DNA from: Galbula dea
Taxonomy: Eukaryota; Chordata; Aves; Piciformes; Galbulidae
Direction of reading: 5' to 3'
DNA length: 64,000 bases
NCBI GenBank assembly: GCA_013399015.1
Contig: VWZX01002919.1
Location: forward strand, 32,956 to 96,955
The notes beneath the pieces are model-generated. The model saw nothing but the letters and a program-made list of their open reading frames with translations, did not search any database and was not told the origin of the DNA. Both the position numbers and the translations under genes were made by a program. This document shows positions 59,701 through 62,622 of this stretch, one piece after another. The first letter of the stretch is position 1, and every line of letters begins with the position of its first letter.

Positions 59701-60556
59701 AAACAACCAAATAAAAGAGAAGTCATTACCTCACTGATTGCAAGTAACAACCTGAAAGATTCAAGAAACATCTTAAGAAACACAGCAGGCTACATGGTTG
59801 GGACACATGAAAAGAAAGAACCTGCACAATTTAGTCACACAAGGTTCTAGAAATCCACTGACACTTCAGTAAGCTAGTATTTATTACATCATACATTTAA
59901 AATATTACAAATTCATTAAAAAATGTTATTTTTCTTAAATAATTATAAAGAGGAAAAATAACAGTAAAAAGTCAACAGTTTTTCATTGAGAAAGATTGCT
60001 TACATTTCCACAACAGCCATAAGGATTCAAGTGAGACAGGACAGCCTCTGGAAAGTCCCAGAGTTGTACTCTGAAGCTAGAGAAGGGTCTTAGCACAAAC
60101 CAACTTATGGTTCTATGTAAATATCTTTTAACCTTTGGGACTCTTCCGAAGAATTATATCTCCTCTGGAATTAAGTTTTAAGGAGTGTGAATAGTCTTCT
60201 GTATACAAAGAGACATCATCTTCAGTTCCATGATTAGGAAAGAAAACTGACTCTGAAATTACCTTCCCAATTTTGTAATATTCTCCATAGGCATGCCCTG
60301 TCACCTTTTCTTTCCACAACATAAAAAGCAAGTCATAGTTACTGTCATGAAACAGAAGACAGTGAAAACTAACAGGTGTAATGATTAAACACCTTCCTTT
60401 CCACCAAAATCTTGCATTCAATTTTAGTATTTTACCTACCTTTCAAAAAACTATCTTCAAAGAACTGGGATGTGACTTTCTGTGGATAATTCACACCAGC
60501 ACCCCAAACAACCAGTGGTGTTAGAGTTTCTGAGAGATGACCAGCTCCATGGGATC
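2635..60556 (-). CDS. PIGN: PIGN, GPI ethanolamine phosphate transferase 1 (partial, 19 internal exons)
   Basis: PIGN is an ER multi-pass enzyme that adds phosphoethanolamine from phosphatidylethanolamine to the first mannose of GPI-anchor precursors. Nineteen exons were placed by reading the minus strand for the family sequence and matching every edge to AG acceptors and GT donors. Phases chain without a break through 1771 coding bases (about residues 269-859 of a roughly 931-residue protein). The first exon here holds the end of the metal-dependent phosphodiesterase domain, and the exons below 36.2 kb give the serial membrane helices of the PigN C-terminal domain. No in-frame stop was seen. 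The catalytic N-terminus, promoter, start codon, last about 70 residues and 3' UTR are outside the window. The identity rests on remembered family sequence, but the collinear match over 19 exons makes it very secure. Confidence 0.97.
3087..3222 (-). mobile_element. CR1 LINE 3' end (part 1, split by an LTR)
   Basis: The 3' end of a CR1 in antisense, starting at its terminal repeat (AGAATCATAGAATTG on the plus strand) and reading the usual 3' UTR block. It breaks off inside the conserved TTAAAAGCTTC segment, where a solo LTR is inserted, and resumes at 3986. Confidence 0.93.
3223..3985 (+). mobile_element. Solo LTR, ERVL-type, inserted in a CR1
   Basis: 763 bp running TG...CA between two halves of one CR1. 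It is flanked by a 5-bp target duplication with one mismatch (GCTTC / ACTTC). Promoter TATA box TATATAAG at 3535-3542 and poly(A) signal ATTAAA at 3838-3843 give plus orientation. The start TGTCCTGGTTTGGG is typical of avian ERVL LTRs. No internal viral sequence remains, so it is a recombination-derived solo LTR. Confidence 0.9.
3986..4125 (-). mobile_element. CR1 LINE (part 2, upstream half)
   Basis: Continuation of the CR1 at 3087, containing the antisense of the conserved CR1 block (TGGGCAACCTGTTCCACTG on plus). It fades near 4125; 5'-truncated, as usual for CR1. Confidence 0.9.
5002..5077 (-). CDS. PIGN: PIGN window exon 18
   Basis: 76 bp. One base completes Ser, then FDPTSVYCFLTVFSPYMMGG, then LLVLK. 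Acceptor ACGTTTCTCTAG, donor GTTAGT. It was found only by searching the gap between its neighbours for the expected motif, since the reading frame is short. It keeps phase on both sides. Confidence 0.93.
5078..5547 (-). other. PIGN intron 17-18
   Basis: 470 bp, nothing recognised. Confidence 0.85.
5548..5603 (-). CDS. PIGN: PIGN window exon 17
   Basis: 56 bp, 18 codons plus AG: VFFIVTAFFGTGNIASVN. Acceptor AAATATATCTAG, with an unusually purine/AT-rich tract. Donor GTAAGT. The conserved AFFGTGN motif makes it secure. Confidence 0.93.
5604..8246 (-). other. PIGN intron 16-17
   Basis: 2.6 kb without a recognisable repeat or exon. Short ORFs around 6350-6550 on both strands look like chance. 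Confidence 0.75.
8247..8333 (-). CDS. PIGN: PIGN window exon 16
   Basis: 87 bp, 29 codons: LAGFNFAYATDITQFRQLHL, then DDIRRSFFF. Acceptor GTCTTTCCAG. The donor is GTATCC, weak; an upstream GT after CGCAG is possible but would break phase and lose conserved residues. Confidence 0.91.
9976..10120 (+). mobile_element. CR1 LINE 3' fragment
   Basis: About 145 bp of sense CR1 3' end, from the TCCCTGGAAG block through the GGTTGGAACTAGGTGAC segment to a terminal TATGATTCTT. Heavily 5'-truncated. Confidence 0.9.
10453..11545 (-). mobile_element. CR1 LINE with partial reverse transcriptase
   Basis: Antisense CR1 from its 3' terminal repeat at 10453 to about 11545. The minus strand encodes reverse transcriptase blocks GKSCLTNLVAFYEE and IIYLDLSKAFDTVPHDIL (11161-11427). 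The 3' conserved region LRGLGLFSLQKRRLRGDLI lies below the gap. 138 Ns interrupt it, so the reading frame cannot be judged across the gap. 5'-truncated within the RT domain. Confidence 0.93.
10908..11045. other. Assembly gap (138 N)
   Basis: Unresolved bases inside a CR1 copy. Both flanks belong to one element; the gap corresponds to the palm/thumb part of its RT, including the expected FADDT motif region. Confidence 0.99.
11658..11760 (-). CDS. PIGN: PIGN window exon 15
   Basis: 103 bp. One base completes Gly, then YEALFPLVLSGLMFMWINME, then QEAVQHYGLSLKTK. Acceptor GTTCTTTTCAG, donor GTAATA. YEALFPL is a family signature. Confidence 0.96.
12680..12825. repeat. G/T-rich low-complexity tract
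   Basis: Irregular runs of TTTTG, TTTG and GGTTTT on the plus strand. Comparable tracts occur at 24802-24933 and, as C/A, at 31951-32062 and 55965-56032. Confidence 0.8.
13716..14287 (+). mobile_element. CR1 LINE 3' fragment with ORF2 C-terminus
   Basis: 570 bp sense CR1. An ORF at 13763-14206 reads RPHLEYCVQFWAPQLKRDRE and onward to the conserved LREL-FSLEKRRLRGDLI region and a natural end. The 3' UTR ends ATTCTGTGATTCTGTGA. A young-looking copy with an open C-terminal frame. The same subfamily is seen at 32.1, 49.0, 54.0 and 57.5 kb. Confidence 0.94.
14401..14503 (-). CDS. PIGN: PIGN window exon 14
   Basis: 103 bp, split codons at both ends: SSLVLPLLSPTFLFQRLFSI, then [13 protein letters not shown]. 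Acceptor TTTTTTGCAG, donor GTACTT. This is the most conserved stretch of the membrane domain ([20 protein letters not shown]). Confidence 0.96.
16508..16545 (+). mobile_element. Short displaced ERVL pol tract
   Basis: About 30 bp next to the left LTR match, with three differences, the plus-strand RT segment at 17347-17376 (CCAGATACTGATG... ending CAAG). It reads NQILMNVISK. It is out of order relative to the main RT fragment, pointing to a rearrangement or an LTR landing inside pol. Confidence 0.7.
16546..16937 (-). mobile_element. ERVL LTR (left, truncated at its 5' end)
   Basis: Minus-oriented LTR aligning with the one at 20212-20591. It begins TGTCATGG on plus (LTR 3' end). It contains the reversed poly(A) region and a reversed promoter near GCATATAGCAGG. 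Its last about 40 bp (the LTR 5' end, present in the right copy) are missing where pol-like sequence starts. Confidence 0.85.
16938..17505 (+). pseudogene. ERVL pol (RT) fragment, inverted relative to the LTRs
   Basis: The plus strand reads reverse-transcriptase-like pieces FAFTWRDIQYPW and LPQGWKHSPT, then KWQDGHHQILMDVINK and TNKKEIQAFLGIV, interrupted by several stops. These are RT palm/thumb blocks of ERVL-class elements. LTRs, gag and pro are on the minus strand, so this piece is inverted within the provirus. Non-functional. Confidence 0.82.
17506..18289 (-). pseudogene. ERVL protease-region remnant
   Basis: The minus strand at 17520-17912 keeps an open frame including PIVAGPEAPCILGIDYLGRG, resembling the retroviral aspartic-protease/dUTPase region of ERVL elements. 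The frame ends at the junction with the inverted RT piece. Above 17912 the frame is broken. Confidence 0.7.
18290..18373 (-). mobile_element. CR1 LINE 3' end fragment inside the provirus
   Basis: About 84 bp of antisense CR1 3' UTR, starting at its terminal repeat (CAGAATCACAGAATATC on plus) and ending in GCAGGATTCCCTA. It interrupts the ERVL internal region, so it is younger than the provirus. Confidence 0.88.
18374..19765 (-). pseudogene. ERVL gag-region remnant
   Basis: The minus strand has several disjoint frames (18438-18662, 19065-19322, 19360-19725), with pieces such as HLQCFGISTLDNPDKLVKYL and WQAQGVLKAWQQVLQ. Position between the 5' LTR and the protease remnant makes gag the likely origin. 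The assignment is by position and weak similarity. Multiple stops and frameshifts. Confidence 0.6.
19766..20038 (+). mobile_element. CR1 LINE 3' fragment inside the provirus
   Basis: Sense CR1 of about 273 bp from the TAGAACCAGGGGAAATGG block to the terminal ATTCTATGATTCTATGATA. It sits between gag and the 5' LTR of the ERVL provirus. Confidence 0.93.
20039..20211 (-). other. ERVL leader with decayed primer-binding site
   Basis: Directly next to the LTR 3' end the minus strand reads TGGTGCCCAAAAAGTCCCA. This is close to a Leu-tRNA-type primer site, as expected of ERVL, but with differences. Inference only. Confidence 0.5.
20212..20591 (-). mobile_element. ERVL LTR (right; 5' LTR of the minus-strand provirus)
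   Basis: 380 bp, TG...CA on the minus strand (TGTCCTGGGTTC ... GCACGACA). It carries a minus-strand TATA-like TATTATATTAGG and an ATTAAAC poly(A) region. It aligns with the left LTR and the solo LTR at 43350. No matching target duplication was seen outside the two LTRs. Confidence 0.87.
21592..21700 (-). CDS. PIGN: PIGN window exon 13
   Basis: 109 bp, 36 codons plus one base: MLSIALSTYIVSSTHYSLKN, then KQGLPVLNQMISWMTL. Acceptor CTTCTTTTTAG, donor GTAAGA. The KQGLP and NQMISW blocks match the family. Confidence 0.94.
21857..21878. repeat. (TTTA)n microsatellite
   Basis: About five TTTA units next to a probable LTR. Could be the A-tail junction of an old insertion. Confidence 0.9.
21900..22381 (+). 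mobile_element. Probable ERVL-type LTR (3' part)
   Basis: Contains a TATA-like AATATAAGAG near 22126. It ends in the conserved tail GGGAGGAGAAATGAGTGAGC ... AAACCACAACA seen in avian ERVL LTRs. The left boundary is uncertain. Confidence 0.65.
22468..22742 (-). mobile_element. Old CR1 LINE 3' fragment
   Basis: Antisense CR1. The minus strand reads RMRGNGLKLCQGRFRLAIRK and KHWNKLLREV of the ORF2 C-terminal region. More diverged than the copies at 13.7 or 54 kb. Confidence 0.88.
23363..23402. repeat. Imperfect 20-bp tandem duplication
   Basis: TGACCAGAAGGATAGCGTAA is followed at once by TGACCAGAAGGAGAGTATAA. Two units, three differences. Confidence 0.8.
23405..24042 (+). mobile_element. LTR of alpharetrovirus-like class, interrupted by another LTR
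   Basis: The right part (23918-24042) has TATA-like GAGTATAAATTC, poly(A) signal AATAAAGG, and a U5 ending GTCTGTGCCTCGATATGCCACA. This U5 resembles the LTR at 56765-57070 (GTCTGTGCCTC...CCACA). A repeated ATTGGTCAGT.TCCTTT unit (promoter-type repeats) lies on both sides of the inserted LTR. The left boundary is a guess. Confidence 0.6.
23514..23917 (-). mobile_element. Nested solo LTR with 6-bp target duplication
   Basis: 404 bp, TG...CA, flanked by perfect TCCTTT repeats (23508-23513 and 23918-23923). The minus strand shows TATATATTC followed closely by AATAAA near its 3' end, giving minus orientation. A 6-bp duplication fits class II (ERVK/alpha-beta-type) integrases. It splits an older plus-strand LTR. 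Confidence 0.85.
24680..24710. repeat. (TA)n(CA)n(TA)n microsatellite
   Basis: Alternating TA and CA dinucleotides of about 31 bp. Confidence 0.95.
24802..24933. repeat. G/T-rich low-complexity tract
   Basis: Irregular GGTTTT, TGTTTT and TTGTTTTT runs, much like 12680-12825. No adjacent retroelement body recognised. Confidence 0.85.
25479..25590 (-). CDS. PIGN: PIGN window exon 12
   Basis: 112 bp. The first base completes Val, then IATGLLTLFISCFALTSVCK and the polar tail SENKFRNNEDLKLHFCQ. Acceptor GTCTTTACAG, donor GTCAGT. The polar tail is less conserved than its neighbours. One membrane helix followed by a loop. Confidence 0.93.
26125..27770 (-). mobile_element. Old CR1 LINE, about 1.6 kb of ORF2
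   Basis: The antisense of CR1 ORF2 can be followed in order: the C-terminal region near 26200, the active-site neighbourhood near 26745 (GCATCACCTACAAACTGG), the domain with GTAGTCTCCTGGATCATC near 27185, and the upstream linker near 27450-27750. Frames are destroyed. Diverged from the other copies, so an older subfamily. A poly-T run at 26629-26650 is a later expansion. Confidence 0.85.
26629..26650. repeat. Poly-T run within the old CR1
   Basis: About 20 consecutive T's in an otherwise collinear CR1. Confidence 0.95.
28815..28906 (-). CDS. PIGN: PIGN window exon 11
   Basis: 92 bp, 30 codons plus GT. It reads TTALVWTLLCMLLAVFPLMP, then VVGREPNIPL. Acceptor CTTCTTTTAG. The donor is GTAAGA; the alternative GT two bases earlier would break phase with the next exon. 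Contains the PLMPVVGR block typical of PIGN. Confidence 0.95.
28907..30297 (-). other. PIGN intron 10-11
   Basis: 1.4 kb, AT-rich, nothing recognised. Confidence 0.85.
30298..30390 (-). CDS. PIGN: PIGN window exon 10
   Basis: 93 bp, 31 codons: VFSFFYRSTLTVGLLVFAGW, then PVITQLWIQAK. Acceptor TTCATTAG, donor GTACTG (a weaker donor). Hydrophobic helix with a conserved FFYR entry. Confidence 0.94.
30495..30594 (-). CDS. PIGN: PIGN window exon 9
   Basis: 100 bp. One base completes a Glu codon, then LPIIQDLAANLLSLHVGQSI and a helix GFLLVCTLGIEIL. Acceptor TTTTGAACAG, donor GTAAGT. The intron to the next exon is only 104 bp, the shortest in this part of the gene. Confidence 0.95.
30595..31645 (-). 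other. PIGN intron 8-9
   Basis: 1.05 kb, nothing recognised. The ORFs at 30630 and 31194 lack family similarity. Confidence 0.85.
31646..31782 (-). CDS. PIGN: PIGN window exon 8 (membrane helix)
   Basis: 137 bp, 45 codons plus GA. It reads ESTVLFYGFTFVGMLIAFFL, then the conserved CPWTYYVY motif and a second hydrophobic run LLPVPVWYAVV. Acceptor TTTTTCAG, donor GTAAGT. About 42 bp of it recur in decayed form at 34738-34780. Confidence 0.96.
31951..32062. repeat. C/A-rich low-complexity tract
   Basis: Runs of AAAAAC, AACC and CAAAC immediately left of a plus-strand CR1. Confidence 0.9.
32150..32985 (+). mobile_element. CR1 LINE with internal deletions
   Basis: Sense CR1 of the same subfamily as 57474-59345, beginning at the RT linker (GRSWGTGDVPGGWRK, TPVFKKGKKEE). 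One break at 32476 coincides with a single N and removes about 440 bp compared with the 57-59 kb copy. A second near 32705 removes about 190 bp without an N. The 3' UTR is nearly complete, ending near CTAACATTCGGTGATT. Confidence 0.92.
32476..32476. other. Single ambiguous base at a CR1 deletion junction
   Basis: One N where CR1 sequence jumps from the start of the RT to a later block. Probably a collapsed gap rather than biology. Confidence 0.8.
34738..34780 (-). pseudogene. Decayed duplicate of part of PIGN window exon 8
   Basis: About 42 bp match 31742-31783 with roughly five differences, same strand, 3.0 kb upstream in gene direction. It covers the LFYGFTFVG part of the exon. In the copy a base change creates TTCTACAG followed by a short stretch and GTAACG, so it could look like a mini-exon. 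No further homology to either side was seen. Confidence 0.75.
35506..35550. repeat. Two-unit tandem duplication
   Basis: GGATTGTATAGCTTTGCATT is followed by GGATTGTATAGCTTCACATT after one extra base. Confidence 0.85.
36035..36217 (-). CDS. PIGN: PIGN window exon 7 (first membrane helix of the C-terminal domain)
   Basis: 183 bp, 61 codons, the longest exon here. It begins VSLCKTLINLALEGLSYYHT, followed by the hydrophobic stretch LFLGLSIAMGFAGWTTYVIL and a polar tail ending RINNK. Acceptor CTGCCTATAG, donor GTAGGT. It starts the polytopic PigN domain. Confidence 0.96.
36697..36965 (+). mobile_element. ERVL-type LTR, 5' part only
   Basis: Begins TGTGCTGGGTCTGGCTGAGA with GAGTTAATTTTCTTC, the typical 5' end of avian ERVL LTRs, similar to the LTR starts at 43350 and 20591 (minus). 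It stops near ATATTCCATGACATG, before a promoter TATA; truncated. Confidence 0.75.
37011..37044. repeat. 34-bp near-perfect palindrome
   Basis: The left arm ATTACAATATACATTAT and the right arm ATAATGTACATTGTAAT are reverse complements with one mismatch and no spacer. Embedded in a TA-rich stretch (36950-37065). Confidence 0.85.
37120..37586 (+). mobile_element. CR1 LINE 3' fragment
   Basis: Sense CR1 with the blocks GAGCGTGTCCGGAGAAGGGC, AGTGAGAGGACAAGAGG and a tail ending AATGATTCTGTGATA. A different, older subfamily than 13.7 or 54 kb. Confidence 0.92.
38105..38280 (+). mobile_element. tRNA-Glu-like sequence fused to a CR1 3' tail (SINE-like chimera)
   Basis: 38109-38177 matches the body of tRNA-Glu with anticodon CTC: CAGTGGTCAGGATTAGG, GCTCTCAC at the anticodon loop, and box B GGTTTGATTCC with GGTCAGGGAA as 3' stem. 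Seven bases later starts a CR1 3' tail (TGTGACCTAGTCCAGGGAA at about 38185) that runs to ATTCTGTGATTCTGTGA at 38280. The tRNA 5' acceptor half is degraded. A head from a Pol III gene plus a LINE 3' tail is the layout of a LINE-mobilised SINE, but one copy could also be a template-switch chimera. Confidence 0.8.
39730..39808 (-). CDS. PIGN: PIGN window exon 6
   Basis: 79 bp. The first base completes the Lys codon begun in the previous exon, followed by PLSDSEQINFLKKARLYIQQ and QKYDEA. Acceptor TTCTTGTGCAG, donor GTAAGT. It lies 10.2 kb from the previous exon, the largest intron in the window. Basic, probably luminal helix ahead of the membrane domain. Confidence 0.94.
40176..40218. repeat. (AT)n/(CA)n microsatellite
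   Basis: Interrupted ATATAT runs followed by ACACACAC. Confidence 0.95.
40896..41722 (-). mobile_element. CR1 LINE with ORF2 C-terminal region
   Basis: Antisense CR1 of about 0.8 kb. The minus strand at 41247-41561 is open and reads SPHLQYCIQFWGLQHKKDAD and onward to RRLEHLSCESRLRELGLFSL. The 3' end is near the ATTCATAGAATGGGCC start at 40901. An intermediate-age subfamily, distinct from the 13.7 kb type. Confidence 0.92.
43350..43700 (+). mobile_element. Solo ERVL LTR (3' end truncated)
   Basis: Plus-oriented relative of the two provirus LTRs at 16.5 and 20.2 kb. It starts TGCTGGGTTTAGCTAGGATA, with TATA box TATATAAG at 43469-43476 and poly(A) signal ATTAAA at 43616-43621. The last about 60 bp seen in the 20.2 kb LTR are missing. 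No internal sequence. Confidence 0.87.
44618..44650. repeat. (CAAA)n simple repeat
   Basis: Six or so CAAA units grading into A-rich sequence. Confidence 0.9.
45290..45507 (+). mobile_element. CR1 LINE 3' fragment
   Basis: Sense CR1 with GGCACTGGAACAGGTTGCCC, TCATCCCTGGCAGC and a terminal ATTCTATGATTCTATTTTA. 5'-truncated. Confidence 0.92.
47658..47813 (-). CDS. Unrecognised 51-codon ORF with exon-like borders
   Basis: The minus strand reads MYLKATATLAQFEEECAKRP, then DAIVAKAFLKLVSPGSESNP, then IRSSRRTTVVR and stop. The composition looks protein-like (amphipathic, charged, no low complexity). A TTAAG|GCA acceptor at 47801 and a GTG|GTGAGG donor at 47667 would cut out exactly 135 bp (45 codons). 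Spliced into PIGN in the phase of the flanking exons it would meet a stop, so it is not a PIGN cassette exon. It may be a remnant of another gene or chance. I do not recognise the family. Confidence 0.3.
   Translation of the reverse strand: MYLKATATLAQFEEECAKRPDAIVAKAFLKLVSPGSESNPIRSSRRTTVVR
48100..48422 (+). mobile_element. Old CR1 LINE 3' fragment
   Basis: Sense, diverged CR1: ACCAGCAACAGGGCCCGAGG, TTCTTCCCTCAGAGGGTGGT, GATGATCCCCATGGGTC. The tail is weak (no clean 8-bp repeat). Confidence 0.8.
49031..49570 (-). mobile_element. CR1 LINE with partial RT and an internal break
   Basis: Antisense CR1. The minus strand reads ALSKFADDTKLGGVADTPEG (RT catalytic FADD box), SLMRFNKAKCRVLHLGKTNP, and on to LEYCVQFWAPQFKKD, where a single N at 49128 joins it to the 3' UTR. 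About 330 bp of the usual 3' region are missing at that point. 5'-truncated within the RT. Confidence 0.93.
49128..49128. other. Single ambiguous base at a CR1 deletion junction
   Basis: One N at the point where the CR1 jumps from the ORF2 C-terminus to the 3' UTR. Same situation as at 32476. Confidence 0.8.
50059..50114 (-). CDS. PIGN: PIGN window exon 5
   Basis: 56 bp, read VKMYQKKETTLSFLFTPF, then AA of a split Lys codon before GTAAGT. The acceptor is TTTTTTATACAG. The upstream exon ends in a complete codon, so phase agrees. Luminal linker. Confidence 0.94.
50115..51820 (-). other. PIGN intron 4-5
   Basis: 1.7 kb, no repeat or exon recognised. Confidence 0.85.
51821..51913 (-). CDS. PIGN: PIGN window exon 4
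   Basis: 93 bp, 31 codons, beginning GTLPLEYLNN and ending NAVQILEQFK. Acceptor CTTCCCCAG, donor GTACCT. It encodes the luminal segment that links the catalytic domain to the helical region. Confidence 0.95.
51914..52646 (-). other. PIGN intron 3-4
   Basis: 733 bp. The opposite strand holds a 94-codon cysteine-rich ORF that I regard as chance. Confidence 0.8.
52647..52706 (-). CDS. PIGN: PIGN window exon 3
   Basis: 60 bp, exactly 20 codons: ADIAPLMASLIGVPFPLNSV. The acceptor is GTTTGCACAG and the donor GTAAGAAG. This strongly conserved block closes the phosphodiesterase fold (Asp and the PFP turn are typical of the family). Confidence 0.95.
52707..55140 (-). other. PIGN intron 2-3
   Basis: Contains one CR1 (54025-54650). 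The remainder is plain. Confidence 0.85.
54025..54650 (-). mobile_element. CR1 LINE 3' fragment with ORF2 C-terminus
   Basis: Antisense CR1, near full agreement with the 13.7 kb copy. The minus strand at 54107-54650 is open over the whole C-terminal region (LHLEYCVQFWAPQFKNDREL ... RRLRGDLIYAFKYGKG) to the 3' UTR. 5'-truncated where ...AHPLAVTMSQQC-type sequence would continue upstream. Young subfamily. Confidence 0.93.
55141..55181 (-). CDS. PIGN: PIGN window exon 2
   Basis: 41 bp, read as EWKLENLKRLDVNQ with the Glu codon split across the upstream intron. The acceptor is TTTCTTGCAG and the donor GTATCA. This is the short linker just before the ADIAPLM segment of the phosphodiesterase domain. 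It is too short for ORF finding and is supported by splice sites, phase and family match. Confidence 0.92.
55965..56032. repeat. C/A-rich low-complexity tract
   Basis: AACCAACC, AAAACAAA and CCCCCCAAAA runs on plus. Confidence 0.85.
56405..56764 (+). pseudogene. Endogenous retrovirus env (transmembrane subunit) remnant, alpharetrovirus-like
   Basis: The end of a retroviral envelope gene in two frames broken by a frameshift near 56460. The readable part shows NLSDHSES followed by an amphipathic stretch, the SWLGNFGPWVKHLVGL membrane-proximal segment, a membrane anchor and a stop at 56703. This resembles the transmembrane subunit of avian alpharetrovirus-type Env. A polypurine tract (AAAGAAGGGGG) precedes the LTR. 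Only the 3' end of the provirus is seen. Surface subunit, pol and gag are absent, so it cannot be functional. Confidence 0.75.
56765..57070 (+). mobile_element. 3' LTR of the alpharetrovirus-like remnant
   Basis: 306 bp, TG...CA, directly after the polypurine tract. TATA box TTATAAAAGC near 56994, poly(A) signal AATAAAGG near 57019, and a U5 ending TCTGTGCCTCATTCACCACA. This U5 is shared with the outer LTR at 24042, so two members of one family lie in this gene. Confidence 0.8.
57474..59345 (+). mobile_element. CR1 LINE ORF2 segment lacking both ends
   Basis: 1.87 kb of sense CR1. In order: endonuclease end (MGDFNYPHICWK, DKPTRRGVLRDLILTNKKG at 57474-57845), linker, RT start (HLDIHKSMGPDGMHPQVL, NYRPVSLTSIPGKVMEQFIL at 58202-58600), RT core (VVYLDFSKAFDTVSHSIL, SSGVPQGSVLGP and catalytic FADDTKLGG at 58665-59117). 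Stops and frameshifts separate the pieces. It stops near 59345, before the C-terminal region and 3' UTR, which is unusual since CR1 copies are normally 5'-truncated with an intact 3' end. Confidence 0.93.
60440..60556 (-). CDS. PIGN: PIGN window exon 1 (end of phosphodiesterase domain)
   Basis: 117 bp. It starts after AG in the middle of a Gly codon, reads SHGAGHLSETLTPLVVWGAG and continues to ...FFEDSFLK, ending with the first base of a Glu codon before GTAGGT. The SHGAGH motif carries a conserved His of the alkaline-phosphatase-type metal site. It is the most 5' PIGN exon visible; the preceding DHGM-type motif exon is not found between 60557 and 64000. Confidence 0.95.
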
Positions 60557-61339
60557 CTATGATACACAAAGTAAACCTTAAGACACATGGTGTAAAATGA
60601 AACAAACCCCAAATGTATATGCACAAATGTACCATGTTCTTGTTACAGTATACAAACTAAAATCCTGTTACAGACAACCTATTTCAGCCTCATAGCTTAT
60701 TTTTATGTCACTAAGAAAAAGGCTAAATTCAAGATGCAAGTTGGGAAATTGATACCATTTAAGCCAAGCCTACAAAGATATAACTTTGTGTACTCAAACT
60801 GTTAACATACAGAAACTAAAGCCAAAGTATGTGAAAGCCTCAAGGTGTAAAGGAGATACTTGTTCGAAAGACATGCACATGCCTATCCTGAGCATTCCAT
60901 GGAAACCAGAGATGGCTGATTTGAGTAAAGTTAGGCACATGTCCAAGAAGTCATACAGAACTGATCCCTGGTACTCAAATAAGGACTAGACTTCCACTTC
61001 AAAACCAGAAGACAATAGCATTGCAACCACCAACCTTTCTCCAGTGATACAAGTTCATTTCTAAGCTTTAAAGCCTGATACCACACATCTTCAAAACTGA
61101 TAAATATACTTTCCTTCCCTGGTGAAATTAATTCCCTACAGATTAACCTATCAGCTGCCAGAAGGAGGAAGCTTTAAAACTATGATGTTTCAACACCACC
61201 TGCACTGAAGAAAAAACCACACAAGCTTGAAAGAAATGTTGGTCATTGAACTTAGTGGGTGAGGTACAACAGCAATGAGATAAACATTTTTTGGCCTCTC
61301 CAGTACATGAAAGAAATCAATCATCTGGAATGAGCATAG

Positions 61340-61740
61340 TTGGGGGCCCCCAAATCGGTCACAAGAGCACCTGTCCTGCAAGAGGCTGAGAGACTGGAAC
61401 CTGTTCAGCCTGGAGAAGCAATGGCTTTGGGGAAGACGTAACAGAACATCCTGCCCATATCCCACTGTGAGGGGATTTGAAAGGTCTCACTGCATGGTGG
61501 GAAGGTCAGAGACACTAGATACAACTTCAAACAAAGGAGGTTCAGATTGCAAAGAAAGAAAACGTTTTCCCCTCCATGAGAGCAGGCAAGAAGAGGAGGA
61601 CACTGCCCAGTGGGGTTGTGCAGGCTTCATTCATCTTTTGAGGTTTTAAATGCCCTGCTGAATAAAACTCAGGCAACCGTGTTTGATCCCAAAGCTGGTT
61701 CTGCTTTGAATAGGTGGTTGGATCTCCTGAGGTCCCTATG
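61340..61740 (+). mobile_element. Old CR1-like LINE 3' fragment
   Basis: Diverged sense blocks: CCTGTTCAGCCTGGAGAAGC, GCTTTGGGGAAGACGTAACA, AGGAGGACACTGCCCAGTGG, GGTTGGATCTCCTGAGGTCC. An older subfamily than the rest. Confidence 0.75.
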
Positions 61741-61742
61741 AT

Positions 61743-61785
61743 CATATATACAAATGCAACCATATATATAAATATATATAAATGC
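61743..61785. repeat. AT-rich microsatellite
   Basis: ATATATA runs right after the old CR1 3' end; probably grown from its tail. Confidence 0.85.
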
Positions 61786-62622
61786 ACACCTCCCTTATAA
61801 AAAAATTACCAAAAGATTACTTGAAATAGACAAAAAATATATATCAGAATTAAAATTGTATTGCAAGTGGCAGTCAGCTCAACAGTAAATAAAATTCAAA
61901 CCAGACTGTTTTGCTAATGAGCAGATAATTAGGCTAATTTTGAATAAATATACATATACTTTTGTCATCTCTAATGACAGAAAAAGTCTGCATCTTTTTT
62001 AGTTGAAAAGTTTCAGAATTCACACACAAAATAAGATGGTGAATTTCGGCAAGACTATGCCTGCTGCATCTTTTGTTCGAAAGTATCAGAGTTAAGTCTA
62101 TTTATGCCAAAACTGCCTCAAGTCATTCAGTCACTATGGTCATTCCCTTCATAAGTGCCCTCTGTGGGTACCAGTCTGGCTGGCCACATGCCTCACTCTC
62201 CTTTCCGTACTCTCAGCTGCTCCACCTACACTTCAGTGGCAACCTCTTCTAGAAAGACCACACAGCAGTCCCATGCTTTCACAAATACGCAAAAAGACAC
62301 AAACCCTCCACACAACCCATACCCCCTAATAGTGTTCACCAGCTCCTAGACAGGTTTATCATGTTTTCCAGGTGCTTGAGAAAAAAGTGACTATTTCTGT
62401 CCCACAACAGCTGCAATGTGCTCTTGATTCCCCGTGGGAAGGGCAGCACCTGGCAGTGCACCTGGGGGAGGGGTGTAATTCCTCTGGGAGTTCTTAAAAG
62501 GACCCCAGGAGCACAGACATCTCTGCTGTCTGCACACAGAAGACAGTCGGTAAAGGAGCACAGTGAGACATCTGGCCCTGTTACTGCTGCCTGTGAGGTC
62601 AGTCTCCTGTAAATCTCTGGGA

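Larger units (their letters stand above)
55182..60439 (-). other. PIGN intron 1-2
   Basis: 5.3 kb. Contains a C/A-rich tract, an endogenous retrovirus remnant (56405-57070) and a large CR1 (57474-59345). 55182-55960 and 59346-60439 are plain. Confidence 0.8.

Noticed and set aside
60128..60421. 97-codon minus-strand ORF just downstream of PIGN window exon 1
   Set aside because: Considered as an exon extension, but the exon ends at a clean donor (GTAGGT) at 60440 and the residues do not match PIGN.
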